A stretch of 64,000 bases of DNA from DASSQJ01 sp963726295 (GCA_963726295.1 CAVSBW010000002.1:434001-498000), one strand, 5' to 3'; shown: positions 26,231 through 37,038, numbered from the stretch's first letter. The notes: generated by a model not told the origin, from the letters alone. Translations and numbers: made by a program.

Positions 26231-27202
26231 TCACCCGAGCCGTCGCGCGAGCAGCGCGGCCAGCCGGTCCATCTGCCACACGTGCGCGGAGTCGCCGTCG
26301 GTCTGCACGACGGCCGGCCCGACCCCGACGGTGATGATGGCGACGGCGTAGCCCCCCACGATGCCCATCTGCCGGGTCTCCGACTGCGGCGTGAGCCAGC
26401 CACCCTTGAACGAGGAGGCCCCGATCCGGCCGAGACCCCAGCGGTGCTCAGGGATGGGCTGCATCTGGTCGAGCAGGTAGCGGCTGGCAGCAGGGCTGAC
26501 GACCCGCCCGGCAGCGAGAGCGGCCATGAAGCGCACCTGCTCGCGCGGGCTCCACCACATGGCCCCCTGCGAGGTGTCCGGCGCGGTGGTGGTCGTGTCG
26601 CCGACGGAGCGCAGCACGGCGCCGATGGCGGCGCCGGGACTCCCCGGGATGCGGTCGCGCACCGCCACCACGGCGTCGCCGTCGCTGCGGGTGAGCGCGG
26701 CGGCGATCCACCCACGCTCGGTGGCCGGGATCCTGCTGGGGTCACCGCCGACAACGGTGTCGAGGTAGGCGGCGATGACGAGCACCTTCGACGTCGACCA
26801 GGCCTGCCAGCTCGGCACCGAGCCCTCGGAACGCACCGCGGACGGGTTCGACAGCGGTGCCCAGTAGATGGCGCTGCGGGTGTCGCCGACCAGCGTGGTC
26901 AGCAGGTCGCCGCCGGTGGGAACCGGGACGGGTGCACCGGGGACGGGCGCCGCGGGCGCGCTGGGCGTCGGCGCGGGCACCCCGACGACGAGCTCGTCGC
27001 TGGAGCTCGGTACGGGCCGGGGGGAGGCGCTGGGGGCTCGCAGCGGCCGGGGCGAGCCCCCCGAGGGGGACGCCGACGGCGCCTCGCTGGGGCCCACGGG
27101 AGCCGGCTGCGCACCGCACCCACCCACGAGGGCGAGCGCGGCGAGGATCAGGAGGGCCGCCCGGCGCACGGGCCGACGATACGTGGGCCGGGCCGGGGAC
27201 AC
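26231..27202 (-). CDS. serine hydrolase lipoprotein (class A beta-lactamase/PBP-like fold)
   Basis: A 323-residue predicted lipoprotein. A basic N-terminus, a hydrophobic stretch and the lipobox LVGGC (C29) are followed by a long Pro/Ser/Ala-rich linker to about residue 95. The catalytic domain has an SxxK motif (S136-T-S-K139 in WSTSKVLV) and a KGG triad (SFKGGW) in place of KTG; the SDN element is SDGD. It therefore looks like a beta-lactamase-fold serine hydrolase, but true beta-lactamase activity is doubtful, since a conserved Glu166-type residue is not obvious. It would sit outside the membrane and might act on cell wall. It converges on the YjbR-like gene. Confidence 0.78.
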   Translation of the reverse strand: MSPARPTYRRPVRRAALLILAALALVGGCGAQPAPVGPSEAPSASPSGGSPRPLRAPSASPRPVPSSSDELVVGVPAPTPSAPAAPVPGAPVPVPTGGDLLTTLVGDTRSAIYWAPLSNPSAVRSEGSVPSWQAWSTSKVLVIAAYLDTVVGGDPSRIPATERGWIAAALTRSDGDAVVAVRDRIPGSPGAAIGAVLRSVGDTTTTAPDTSQGAMWWSPREQVRFMAALAAGRVVSPAASRYLLDQMQPIPEHRWGLGRIGASSFKGGWLTPQSETRQMGIVGGYAVAIITVGVGPAVVQTDGDSAHVWQMDRLAALLARRLG

Positions 27203-27242
27203 GACCGGGAGGGGGTTTTGTGCCCCCGTGGTGAGGGCCGGG

Positions 27243-28493
27243 TCACCGGGCGAGCTGGACGAACTCCGGGCGGCCCACCTCCGGGTCGCTGACGAGCCGC
27301 TGCAGGTCGGTGGTGTTGCGCGAGATGGACACGAGCAGGTCCCCGGTGTCCAGCCGCACCTCGGGGTGCGCCAACGGCGCGTACTCCAGCTTCCCGGTGT
27401 CGTACCCCGCCGGAGCCTCGAACTCCTTGATGGGGGTCCACGGTCCCTGCGCCTCGGGCGCCGTCCACTTGTACACGAAGTTCGCGGCGTCGCCGTTGCG
27501 CTTCGAGACCGCGACGAACTGCCCGCCCGTCGCCTGGACCGACAGCGTCTGCGAGACGCCGCCGTCGCTCGGGATCACCGCGGCGGCCCGGTCGCGCTCC
27601 TTCTGCCAGGAGCTCCCGTCCCAGAAACGCCAGGCACTGCGGGTCCCCGGCTCCGAGACCGGCGCCCGGGCCACGTACAGCTCTCGGCCCACATCGCCCG
27701 TCCTCCCGGTCAGGCGGGTTCCGTACACGTACAGCGTGGACCCGTCGACCGTCGCCGCCGCCCCCCAGTTCACCTGGGTCTCGTCCGTGGAGTCCGGGGT
27801 GACGTCGACCACCCGGACCAGCCTGGGCACGGCGTCCTCCCCTACCGAGAACACCGCCGCGCTGGTGCCGAGGTAGGTGAACCCGAAGGCCCCCGAGTCT
27901 CCCCGCCGGATACGCGAGCAGAGCACGACGACCGCGTCGTGCCCCGCGTCGGGCACCACGACGACGGACATCGGCCACCGCACGACGCCCTCCGCCGCGT
28001 CAGGGATGACCGGGCCCATCTGGGCGTCGACGAGCTGTGAGACGCAGCGGCCGGAGGACACGAGCACGGAGTTGGCCACGACCACCGGCTGGAGGTCGGG
28101 CCGGACGGTGTCCCCGAACACCCAGACGATGCGTCCGTCAGCCAGCCGTGCACTGGCCCCGATGTCGGCCGCCTGCCACGCGGGCAGGTGGATCGACCCC
28201 GAGAGCGCACGGTTCAGGGCGTCGACGTCGACGCTCGCCTCCTTCGCGGGAGGGGCCGGGCAGGACGGGGACAGCGCGAGGTCCGAGGCATCCGCCGTGG
28301 TGGAGGGCGCCGCGGCGGACGACGAGGCGCTGGCACCCGAGGCAGTGGGCGCTGCCGGTGGCGCCGACGAGCAGGCCGAGGCCAGGGCGAGGACGGTGGC
28401 TCCGGCCAGGACGGCGTGGCTGGGGCCGGCCGGCCGCCGGGGGGGTCGCGGCCGCACCCGCGGGGGCAGGCGGGAAGGGAGGTGCACGGCCAC
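27243..28493 (-). CDS. secreted lipoprotein with DUF4185-like beta-propeller domain
   Basis: A 416-residue predicted lipoprotein: arginine-rich N-terminus, hydrophobic core and lipobox LASAC (C41), then an Ala/Ser/Thr-rich linker to about residue 75. The rest has repeats of W/Y-rich beta strands such as RIVWVFGDTVRP and STLYVYGTRL, resembling DUF4185 or five-bladed glycosidase-like propellers; no catalytic residues can be named. GTG 28493 (or GTG 28487) starts 11 bases after the stop of the AraC gene. Function unknown; possibly binds or cleaves extracellular glycans (inference). Confidence 0.65.
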   Translation of the reverse strand: MAVHLPSRLPPRVRPRPPRRPAGPSHAVLAGATVLALASACSSAPPAAPTASGASASSSAAAPSTTADASDLALSPSCPAPPAKEASVDVDALNRALSGSIHLPAWQAADIGASARLADGRIVWVFGDTVRPDLQPVVVANSVLVSSGRCVSQLVDAQMGPVIPDAAEGVVRWPMSVVVVPDAGHDAVVVLCSRIRRGDSGAFGFTYLGTSAAVFSVGEDAVPRLVRVVDVTPDSTDETQVNWGAAATVDGSTLYVYGTRLTGRTGDVGRELYVARAPVSEPGTRSAWRFWDGSSWQKERDRAAAVIPSDGGVSQTLSVQATGGQFVAVSKRNGDAANFVYKWTAPEAQGPWTPIKEFEAPAGYDTGKLEYAPLAHPEVRLDTGDLLVSISRNTTDLQRLVSDPEVGRPEFVQLAR

Positions 28494-28504
28494 GGGCGCC
28501 CTGC

Positions 28505-29524
28505 CTAGCCCGTGAGCAGGCGCGGTGGCGCGGCGACCGGACCGGCCTCGAGGACCTCGGCGGAACGGTCTGCGCGGAGGGGTCGACCGACCTTGACCGC
28601 GGACGGGGACGCGCCGAACCTCGCGGTGAAGAGCCGGTGGAAGTGGCTCGGGTTCTCGAAGCCCCACCGGGTGGCGGTGGCACCGATGGGGAGGCCGGCC
28701 GCGGCGGGGTCCAGCAGCTCGTCGAGGCACCGGTCCAGCCGCCGTTCGCGCACGTACCGGCCCACGCCGCCGTGGTCCTGGAAGACCCGGTAGAGCGTGG
28801 CGCGCGAGCAGCTGAACCTGGCGCACAGCACCGGGGCGGCGAGGGCGAGGTCGTCGAGGTTCTCCAGGACGTGCTCTCGGACCGCGGTACCGAGCTCGGT
28901 GCCCCCTGCGGGCGCACCGCCCGGCCGGGGTGCCGGGGCGGTGAGCGCCGACCGGAGATCGTCGACGAGACCCCGCGCCAGACGCCGGGCATCCTCCGGC
29001 GCAGGCGTGCCGAGCCGTCGCCCCACGGCGAGGGCGGAGTCGCGCAGTGCACGTCCGCTCCGTGACCGGATGGACACGTGACGGACCGGTGGTCCGGCAG
29101 CCAGCGCCCCCTCGAGCCGGTGGCGTGGCACGAGCACCCAGAACAAGTCGACCTCAGTCGTCACGGCGCCCAGCGGCTCGGCCAGGTCGATGACGGCGAC
29201 GTGGTCGGCGTCGGTGTGCAGGGGCTCGTCGCCGACGTGCCCTCGCCAGTCGCCACGGAGGCAGACCTGGACCCCGATCGCGTCGTGGGAACCGTCCCGG
29301 CGCCGGCGGGGCCGGAGCACGCCCCTGGCCCCGTGCACCTCGTGGCCGACGAGCACATCGCCGACCGGCTCGACCGGGGCGCGAGACGCGGTGCGCTCTC
29401 CGCCGATCGGAGAGGAGTCGAAGAGCGGCACGACGGTGTCCGGGCCGAGCAGCGGGTCGGACCCCACGAGGACCCGCGGGTGCTCGAGGCCGACCGGGCT
29501 GGTGCGCGACGCCACCGTCAGCAT
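28505..29524 (-). CDS. AraC/XylS family transcriptional regulator
   Basis: A 339-residue regulator with an N-terminal AraC-binding-like (cupin, AraC_N) region and a C-terminal AraC double helix-turn-helix: the first HTH around CARFSCSRATLYRVFQDHG and the second ending in WGFENPSHFHRLFTARFG, which is the classic family signature. The pattern matches regulators in which the N-terminal domain resembles the AraC-type activators of nitrile or alkane genes. ATG 29524 is chosen; an earlier in-frame start would enter the shared upstream region. It is divergent from the MMPL gene across 231 bases and may control it (inference), and is followed closely by the DUF4185-like lipoprotein gene. Confidence 0.86.
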   Translation of the reverse strand: MLTVASRTSPVGLEHPRVLVGSDPLLGPDTVVPLFDSSPIGGERTASRAPVEPVGDVLVGHEVHGARGVLRPRRRRDGSHDAIGVQVCLRGDWRGHVGDEPLHTDADHVAVIDLAEPLGAVTTEVDLFWVLVPRHRLEGALAAGPPVRHVSIRSRSGRALRDSALAVGRRLGTPAPEDARRLARGLVDDLRSALTAPAPRPGGAPAGGTELGTAVREHVLENLDDLALAAPVLCARFSCSRATLYRVFQDHGGVGRYVRERRLDRCLDELLDPAAAGLPIGATATRWGFENPSHFHRLFTARFGASPSAVKVGRPLRADRSAEVLEAGPVAAPPRLLTG

Positions 29525-29669
29525 GCTAGGTGGACACTCGGTGGGCCGTCGATGGCCCGTTCTGACCAGGGCCGGCGCTGCCGCGGGCCGGTGTCGGGGT
29601 GGCGCGGCGACCAGGCCGGGTCCCGGCACCGTGAGACGGGCGTGCCACTGGCGCACATGCTCCCGCCGC

Positions 29670-29675
29670 TAGCGT
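29670..29675 (+). promoter_or_regulatory. possible -10 element (TAGCGT) of the MMPL operon
   Basis: TAGCGT lies 80 bases before ATG 29756 in the divergent gap with the AraC gene, giving a leader of about 73 bases with a GAGGGAGGGG ribosome binding site (29739-29748). No confident -35 was seen. Confidence 0.3.
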
Positions 29676-29755
29676 CGACAGCGTCCCGCACCGTGGGGCG
29701 GGTGTGGTGCGCGCCCAGGCACCTCCTCCCACACCGTCGAGGGAGGGGTCGCTGG

Positions 29756-32755
29756 ATGTCGTCGTTCCTCTACTCGCTGGGCCGCGCGGCGTTCCACGCC
29801 CGGTGGCGGGTGGTGCTCGGCTGGGGCGGGGTCCTCGCCGTGCTGCTCGGCGCGGCCGTGACCCTCGGGGCGGGGACCAACAACACGTACAGCTTCCCCG
29901 GTACCGAGTCGCAGAACGCGCTGGACTCCCTCGCGCGAACCTTCCCCCAGTTCGCCGGCACCTCGGCGCAGGTCGTGGCGGTCGCACCCACCGGGTCCAC
30001 GGTCACCTCGGACGGCTTCACCACCGCGGTGGACGACGCGGTGGGCCGGCTGGGCCGGGTCGCCCAGGTGCAGAGCGTCTCCTCGCCGTACACCGGCGCC
30101 TCGTCCGGCAACGTCGCCCCGGACGACTCGGCCGTCATCATCCCTGTCCAGATGACTGTGGTGGCCGCCGACGTCATGCCGAGCACCATCGAGAAGCTGC
30201 AGGCCGAGGGCCGCACGCTCCTGGCGGCCCTGCCCGACGGTTCGCAGGTGGTGGTGGGGGGCCAGCTCTTCGCCCAGGTCAACCCCGGCATCGGGATCAG
30301 CGAGGTGAGCGGCCTCGGCATCGCGCTCGTCGTCCTGCTCTTCACCTTCGGCACCCTTGTCGCGGCCGGGATGCCGATCGTCACGGCCGTCGTCGGCGTG
30401 GGCGCGTCGGTGGGGATCGTGCTCACCGGCACCCGGTTCCTCACGGTCACCTCGACCGCCCCGCTGCTCGCCGTCATGCTCGGGCTCGCGGTGGGCGTGG
30501 ACTACGCCCTCTTCATCATCAGCCGCCACCAGGACCAGCTCCGAAACGGGATGACGCCGGAGGAGTCCGCCCCGCGGGCGGTGGCGACGGCCGGCTCGGC
30601 GGTGGTGTTCGCGGCGACCACGGTCATCATCGCCCTACTCGGCCTCTCGGTGGCCCGGATCCCGTTCCTCACCATCACCGGGCTCGCCTCGGCCCTCGGC
30701 GTCGCGTGTGCCGCACTCGTTGCCCTGACGCTCACCCCCGCACTGCTCTCGTTCGGTGGCTGGCGGATGGTGCGCCGCCGCGACCGGCCGGGCGCGGCGG
30801 CGGCGGCCGAGGGGGCCGAGGACGACGGGGAGGACCCGGAGCAGCCGGACTCCGGCGGTGCGGCTCGCGACATAGCGGACCGGGCGGCCGACGAGCGGTC
30901 ACCGGCGGACGAGCCCGACGACCCCGGTGAGCCCTCCGCCGCTGGCGCCCGGGACATCCCCGCAAGCAGCGCCGAGGCCACCGCAGGGAGCGACACCGGC
31001 GACCCCACCCGGCCCGCCGACAGCGGTGCCCGGGAACCCGCGCAAAGCACGGAGGACGCCGGCCAGGGCGGGGTCTTCGGTCTCTGGGTTCGCGCGGTGA
31101 CCCGTTGGCCGCCGGTCACCGTGGTCGTCGTCACCGTCCTGCTCGTGCTCGTCGCCCTGCCCGGCACGGGTCTGCGCCTGGCGCTGCCCGATGCGGGTGC
31201 CCTCGCGGCCGACGAGCCGGGACGGGTGGCGTACGACCTCGTCGACAAGCACTTCGGGGCGGGGTACAACGGTCCGCTCCTCGTCACCGGATCGGTCATC
31301 CGCAGCACCGACCCCGTGTCGCTGGTCGGCGACCTGGCCGGCGACATCGCGGGCCTAACGGGTGTCGCCGCCGTGCCGCTGGCCACCCCGAACGAGAGCG
31401 GCGACACGGCGGTCATCCAGGTCGTGCCCGAAGGCGCCCCCGACTCCGAGGCCACCGAGAACGTGGTCAACGCCCTCCGTGCCCGGCACGATGAGTACCT
31501 CACCGACTACGGCGTCGATCTGTCCGTCACCGGATCCACGGCCCTCGGCATCGACATCTCGACCCGGCTCGGGGATGCCGTCCTGCCGTTCGGGCTCCTC
31601 GTCGTCGGGCTGTCCCTCGTGCTCCTCGCGATGGTCTTCAGGTCCATTGTCGTCCCGGTGACCGCCGCCCTCGGCTACGCCCTCTCGATCGGCGCCGCCT
31701 TCGGGATCACCTCGCTCGTCTTCATGCACGGCATCCTCGAGGATCCGCTGCGCATCCTGCACGTGGGGTCGGTCACCAGCTTCATGCCGATCATCGTCAT
31801 GGGCGTCCTCTTCGGTCTCGCGATGGACTACGAGGTCTTCCTCGTCAGCCGGATGCGGGAGGACTACGTGCACCACGGCGAGCCGTTGGCCGCCATCCAC
31901 CGAGGGTTCCACGCGTCGGCCCGGGTGGTGACGGCGGCGGCGCTCATCATGACGGCGGTGTTCGCCGGCTTCATCCGCAACGGCCAGGCCTCCATCCAGC
32001 CGATCGCGGTGGGCCTGGCCGTCGGTGTGGCCATCGACGCCTTCGTCGTCCGGATGACGCTCACCCCCGCCGTCCTCGCGTGGTTCGGCCGCGCGACCTG
32101 GTGGTTCCCTGACGTCCTCGACCGGGCGCTGCCCCACTTCGACGTCGAGGGCGAGGGCCTCTCCCGGGAGGAGGAGCTGGCCGCCTGGCCGGAGGTGGAG
32201 GGACCGGTCGCGGCCGCGGCCGAGGGTCTGCGGCACCCCGGGATGCCTCCCGGCGCCCCCGCGATCGACCTTCTCCTCCGGGAGGGGGAGGTGCTCGTCG
32301 TCGAGGGCGGCGCCCCCGACGAGCGCACCGGTCTGCTCCTCGCCCTCACCGGCCGGGCCCCCGTGTCTCAGGGGCGGTGCAAGGTGGCCGGCCTGGTCCT
32401 CCCGGTTCGAGCCGCCTCGGTGCGTGGACGGACGGCGTTCGTCCGGATGGACGCCTCCCGCGACCCCGTCTCCGCGGTCGCGGCGGCGGTGCTGGACGAC
32501 GTCGTCCTGGCGGGACTGGACGGTGCCGACGCAGTCACCGACCCCGCGACCCGCCGGGAGGTGCGCGAGGTCCTCGAGGAGACCCGACACTCACGAGCGA
32601 CCGGCACGGGCGGGGGGCTCACGGTGGTGCTCACGGCCGCAACCGCCGAGGGTGTCGTCGACCTGGTCCCCGAGGGCTCCTCCGTCGTGTGGCTCTCGCT
32701 CGACCGCTCGGCCTCGCCCGACGCGAGGCCGCGGGTGGAGGTGGCCCTGACATGA
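29756..32755 (+). CDS. MMPL/RND family transporter with decayed ABC-ATPase-like C-terminus
   Basis: A 999-residue RND-superfamily lipid or drug exporter of the MMPL type. Each half has an extracytoplasmic porter domain plus five or six helices, with a first helix at about 16-36 and the GLDYALF-like signature GVDYALFIISRH (about 246-257). A 100-residue acidic, Ala/Asp/Pro-rich linker (about 341-442) joins the halves. After the last helix, residues about 838-999 resemble an ABC nucleotide-binding domain in order and spacing (LLREGEVLVVEGG... LLLALTG... SQGRCKVAG), but the P-loop is VEGGAPDERTG, without the GKT/S, and no signature or Walker B is recognisable. The stop overlaps the next start (ATGA). 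Confidence 0.88.
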   Translation: MSSFLYSLGRAAFHARWRVVLGWGGVLAVLLGAAVTLGAGTNNTYSFPGTESQNALDSLARTFPQFAGTSAQVVAVAPTGSTVTSDGFTTAVDDAVGRLGRVAQVQSVSSPYTGASSGNVAPDDSAVIIPVQMTVVAADVMPSTIEKLQAEGRTLLAALPDGSQVVVGGQLFAQVNPGIGISEVSGLGIALVVLLFTFGTLVAAGMPIVTAVVGVGASVGIVLTGTRFLTVTSTAPLLAVMLGLAVGVDYALFIISRHQDQLRNGMTPEESAPRAVATAGSAVVFAATTVIIALLGLSVARIPFLTITGLASALGVACAALVALTLTPALLSFGGWRMVRRRDRPGAAAAAEGAEDDGEDPEQPDSGGAARDIADRAADERSPADEPDDPGEPSAAGARDIPASSAEATAGSDTGDPTRPADSGAREPAQSTEDAGQGGVFGLWVRAVTRWPPVTVVVVTVLLVLVALPGTGLRLALPDAGALAADEPGRVAYDLVDKHFGAGYNGPLLVTGSVIRSTDPVSLVGDLAGDIAGLTGVAAVPLATPNESGDTAVIQVVPEGAPDSEATENVVNALRARHDEYLTDYGVDLSVTGSTALGIDISTRLGDAVLPFGLLVVGLSLVLLAMVFRSIVVPVTAALGYALSIGAAFGITSLVFMHGILEDPLRILHVGSVTSFMPIIVMGVLFGLAMDYEVFLVSRMREDYVHHGEPLAAIHRGFHASARVVTAAALIMTAVFAGFIRNGQASIQPIAVGLAVGVAIDAFVVRMTLTPAVLAWFGRATWWFPDVLDRALPHFDVEGEGLSREEELAAWPEVEGPVAAAAEGLRHPGMPPGAPAIDLLLREGEVLVVEGGAPDERTGLLLALTGRAPVSQGRCKVAGLVLPVRAASVRGRTAFVRMDASRDPVSAVAAAVLDDVVLAGLDGADAVTDPATRREVREVLEETRHSRATGTGGGLTVVLTAATAEGVVDLVPEGSSVVWLSLDRSASPDARPRVEVALT

Positions 32756-34623
32756 CGACCCGACCACTGGGGGCCCTGCGTGGCGAGGAGCGCCTCGGCG
32801 GGCGCGTCGTGGCCGGGCTGGTCCTCGTGCCGGTCATCGTGGCGGTGCTGCTCGCGTGGGGTCTGTCCGCACCCCTCCAGCACCTCGACCGGGTCACGGC
32901 AGCAGTCGTCAACAACGACGCACCGGTCACCGTGAACGGCCAGACGGTTCCCCTGGGCCGCGAGCTCGCGGGGGGCCTCATCGGTGGCCCCGAGGGCACC
33001 GGCGCCTCCGACGACCCGGGGTCCGACGCCACCGCGCGCCCGACCGACCTCGACCCGAACTTCACGTGGGTGCTGACCAACGCCGACGACGCGGCGGCCG
33101 GCCTGGCCGACGGCACCTATGCCGCGGTGGTCACCATCCCGCCGTCCTTCTCGGCCTACGGAACCTCGATCTCCGGGCCTGCCGCCGAGGCGGTCCGCGC
33201 GACCATCGAGGTGGAGACCACCCCCGCCACCGCCTTCGTCGACCCCGCCGTCACCGACGTCATCGTCCAGGCCGCGCTGCGAACCCTGAACACCCAGCTC
33301 ACCGAGCGGTACCTCGGCAACGTCTACCAGGGGTTCAACCAGATCAACTCCTCGATCGGCCAGGCATCCCAGGGTGCCGACCAGCTCGCCTCGGGCGCGT
33401 CTTCCCTCTCCTCCGGCGCCGACGAGCTGTCCACGGGTGCCCAGCAGCTCGCCGACGGGCTGGACTCGCTCGACTCCGGCGCCGCGTCGCTGGCCTCGGG
33501 ACTCGACCGGCTGGACTCCTCGGTCGCGCCGCTGCCCGGACAGACCGCGCAGCTGGCCCGCGGGGCCGACGAGGTCGCGGCCGGTGTCGACGCCGAGGCG
33601 GCGGCGCTGGCCAAGGTGACCGGCGACCTCTCGAGCGTGGTCACGACGATCTGCCGCGACCCCGGGCGGCTCTGCGACCGGGCCACCGCCGCCCTGGCCG
33701 CAGCGCAGGCCGCGTCCGCCGACGTCGACCGGCTGGCCGGTGGCGCCGACGAGGTGGCAGCCGGCAACCGTCGTCTTGCCCAGGCGATGCCGAGCCTGGT
33801 CCAGGGCGTCGACGAGTCGGCGGCGGGAGCCTCGGAGCTCGCGAGCGGCGCGGACTCGTCGGCCTCCGGGGGTCGCTCGGTCGCCGACGGCGCCGACAAC
33901 GTCGCGTCGGGTGCGCAGCAGGTCGACAGCGGTGCAGCGCAGCTGTCGAGCGGGCTGCAGCAGGCCGTGGAGGAGATCCCCACCTACACCAAGGACGACA
34001 TCTCGGTCCTCTCGGCCGTGGTGGCGCAGCCCGCAGTGGCCAGCCTCGACCTGCCACCGACGGGTACCCAGTCGATCCCACTCTTCGCCGTCGTCGCCCT
34101 GTGGGTGGGCGGAGCCGTCGTCGTCCTCGCCCACCGCTCCGTCGCCGGGAGCCGACTCCTCACCGCCGCATCGAGCGCGGCGCTCACCCGGCGGGCGGCC
34201 TGGCCGGCCGCGCTCCTCGGCGGCGGCATCGGAGCCCTCGTGGCGCTGCCCCTGGTCCCGTTCATGGAGGTGAGCGGGGCCGCTGCCCTGCGGTTCGGCG
34301 CGGCCTGTGTCCTGCTCGGCGCCGTCTTCGCCGTCGTCAACCACGGGCTCGCGGCGCTCCTCGGCGGAGTGGGTCGCACCGTGGCGGTGGTGGTCGCCGT
34401 GCTCGCCCTCGTCGTGGGCACCTCCTCGACGGCGCCGCCGGCCATCGAGACGGCTGCGGCGCTCGCACCGACGGGCCCGGGACGCACCCTGCTCCTCCAG
34501 GCCCTGGGCGTCGGGAGCGGCTGGGGCGCCGTGGTCGCTCTCGCGGTCTGGGTCGCGATCGGCGTCGGGCTCGCGTACGCCGGGACGGCCCGCCGGCGGG
34601 GCAGCGTCGCCCTGGCGGCCTGA
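32752..34623 (+). CDS. YhgE/Pip family membrane protein (ABC-2 permease-like)
   Basis: A 623-residue membrane protein of the YhgE/Pip group. One helix near the N-terminus (about 21-43), then an extracytoplasmic domain, a long coiled region (about 200-415) with repeated SGA-x-x-L-x-x-GA units typical for the family, and five or six helices at the C-terminus (about 440-615). Relatives act as phage receptors or as ABC-2-like transport components and as the membrane part of type VII-associated systems; here the role is unknown. ATG 32752 overlaps the MMPL stop by four bases, so both proteins should be made together and may form one complex (inference). Confidence 0.85.
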   Translation: MTTRPLGALRGEERLGGRVVAGLVLVPVIVAVLLAWGLSAPLQHLDRVTAAVVNNDAPVTVNGQTVPLGRELAGGLIGGPEGTGASDDPGSDATARPTDLDPNFTWVLTNADDAAAGLADGTYAAVVTIPPSFSAYGTSISGPAAEAVRATIEVETTPATAFVDPAVTDVIVQAALRTLNTQLTERYLGNVYQGFNQINSSIGQASQGADQLASGASSLSSGADELSTGAQQLADGLDSLDSGAASLASGLDRLDSSVAPLPGQTAQLARGADEVAAGVDAEAAALAKVTGDLSSVVTTICRDPGRLCDRATAALAAAQAASADVDRLAGGADEVAAGNRRLAQAMPSLVQGVDESAAGASELASGADSSASGGRSVADGADNVASGAQQVDSGAAQLSSGLQQAVEEIPTYTKDDISVLSAVVAQPAVASLDLPPTGTQSIPLFAVVALWVGGAVVVLAHRSVAGSRLLTAASSAALTRRAAWPAALLGGGIGALVALPLVPFMEVSGAAALRFGAACVLLGAVFAVVNHGLAALLGGVGRTVAVVVAVLALVVGTSSTAPPAIETAAALAPTGPGRTLLLQALGVGSGWGAVVALAVWVAIGVGLAYAGTARRRGSVALAA

Positions 34624-34762
34624 GCCCGGCTGGACGCAGCCGACATCGAGGTGCCGGTCGACCCCGGGGATCCCGCGAACGGGCGGTTGGCCGACCTCGA
34701 GGACCCGGGGCAAACCCGCTGGCGGTGGGAGCCCGGCCTCATCGGCCCGGAGGTGAGCGGGC

Positions 34763-36358
<1,596 letters not shown>

Positions 36359-36364
36359 TGCCCG

Positions 36365-36370
36365 ATTCTA
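36365..36370 (-). promoter_or_regulatory. -10 element (TAGAAT) of guaB, leaderless start
   Basis: TAGAAT ends six bases before ATG 36358 on the minus strand. It is the closest to the TATAAT consensus of all leaderless candidates in the window. Confidence 0.55.
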
Positions 36371-36562
36371 CGTGCTCCAGCGCGACGAACCCGACCACCC
36401 CGCCGTCCCTCCCGGACGCGGCAGGCGGGCGGCTTGCCGCGCACTCGACGGCCTCCCCATACCCCAGGGGGTGCCCTCGCGCGGACCGGCTGCGATGTCG
36501 CAGGTCAGGACCCTTGACCAAAGCCTTACCCGTGGTTTGCCCACCTCCTACCAACCGCTGCC

Positions 36563-36568
36563 TACGGT
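36563..36568 (+). promoter_or_regulatory. possible -10 element (TACGGT) of the whiB gene
   Basis: TACGGT lies 50 bases upstream of ATG 36619 in the divergent gap with guaB, and would give a leader of about 43 bases. A GGTCA/TGACC inverted pair occurs farther upstream (about 36503-36519). No -35 is convincing. Confidence 0.25.
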
Positions 36569-36618
36569 GAATCTCGTACCGCCGCAGGGAGGCCGGCGGG
36601 TCATCGTGGAGGTTGTCA

Positions 36619-36909
36619 ATGGCCGAGATCACCCGGCTCCCGGGCCCCGTCGCAGATCTGTGGGACTGGCAGCTCGATGGGGCCTGCCGGCGAGTGGGAC
36701 CCGAGGTGTTCTTCCACCCGGAGGGGGAACGCGGCAGCAAGCGGCGGACCCGGGCGACGGCCGCCAAGGAGATCTGCCTCGCCTGCCCGGTGCTCGAGCA
36801 GTGCCGGCGCCACGCGCTCGCCGTTCGGGAGCCCTACGGCGTGTGGGGAGGCCTCACCGAGGACGAGCGCGAGTCGCACTACGCGCGAGCGGGGCACATG
36901 GCGTCCTGA
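36619..36909 (+). CDS. WhiB family transcriptional regulator, WhiB3-like
   Basis: A 96-residue iron-sulfur regulator. Four cysteines at 23, 53, 56 and 62 (C-x29-CxxC-x5-C) should ligate a [4Fe-4S] cluster that senses redox or NO, and GVWGG at 74-78 is the sigma-factor contact turn. The segment FFHPEGERG is typical of WhiB3, whose cysteine numbering is the same. WhiB proteins act with the primary sigma factor. ATG 36619 is chosen over an in-frame TTG two codons upstream because the GGAGG ribosome binding site (36608-36612) is six bases before ATG. Divergent from guaB and near groEL, as in mycobacteria. Confidence 0.93.
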   Translation: MAEITRLPGPVADLWDWQLDGACRRVGPEVFFHPEGERGSKRRTRATAAKEICLACPVLEQCRRHALAVREPYGVWGGLTEDERESHYARAGHMAS

Positions 36910-37038
36910 CCACCGCGGGTCGACGTGGACAGGTCGACCGGGAGCCGGGCTGGGGGGAGGTCAGGCTCGGGACGGGCCGTGGCAGGCGAGAGCCGCGGCC
37001 CGTTCCCGCGTCCCGGGGTGGCGGCGGGGCACCCGCGT

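Noticed and set aside
26231..27202. Beta-lactamase resistance gene
   Set aside because: SxxK is present, but KTG is KGG and no clear general-base glutamate is seen; the long linker and lipobox suggest a cell-surface serine hydrolase of unknown role.
33355..33990. Regular internal DNA repeats suggesting a satellite or CRISPR-like array
   Set aside because: They are codon-level repeats of the coiled region in the YhgE protein, with varied sequence and no constant spacer length.
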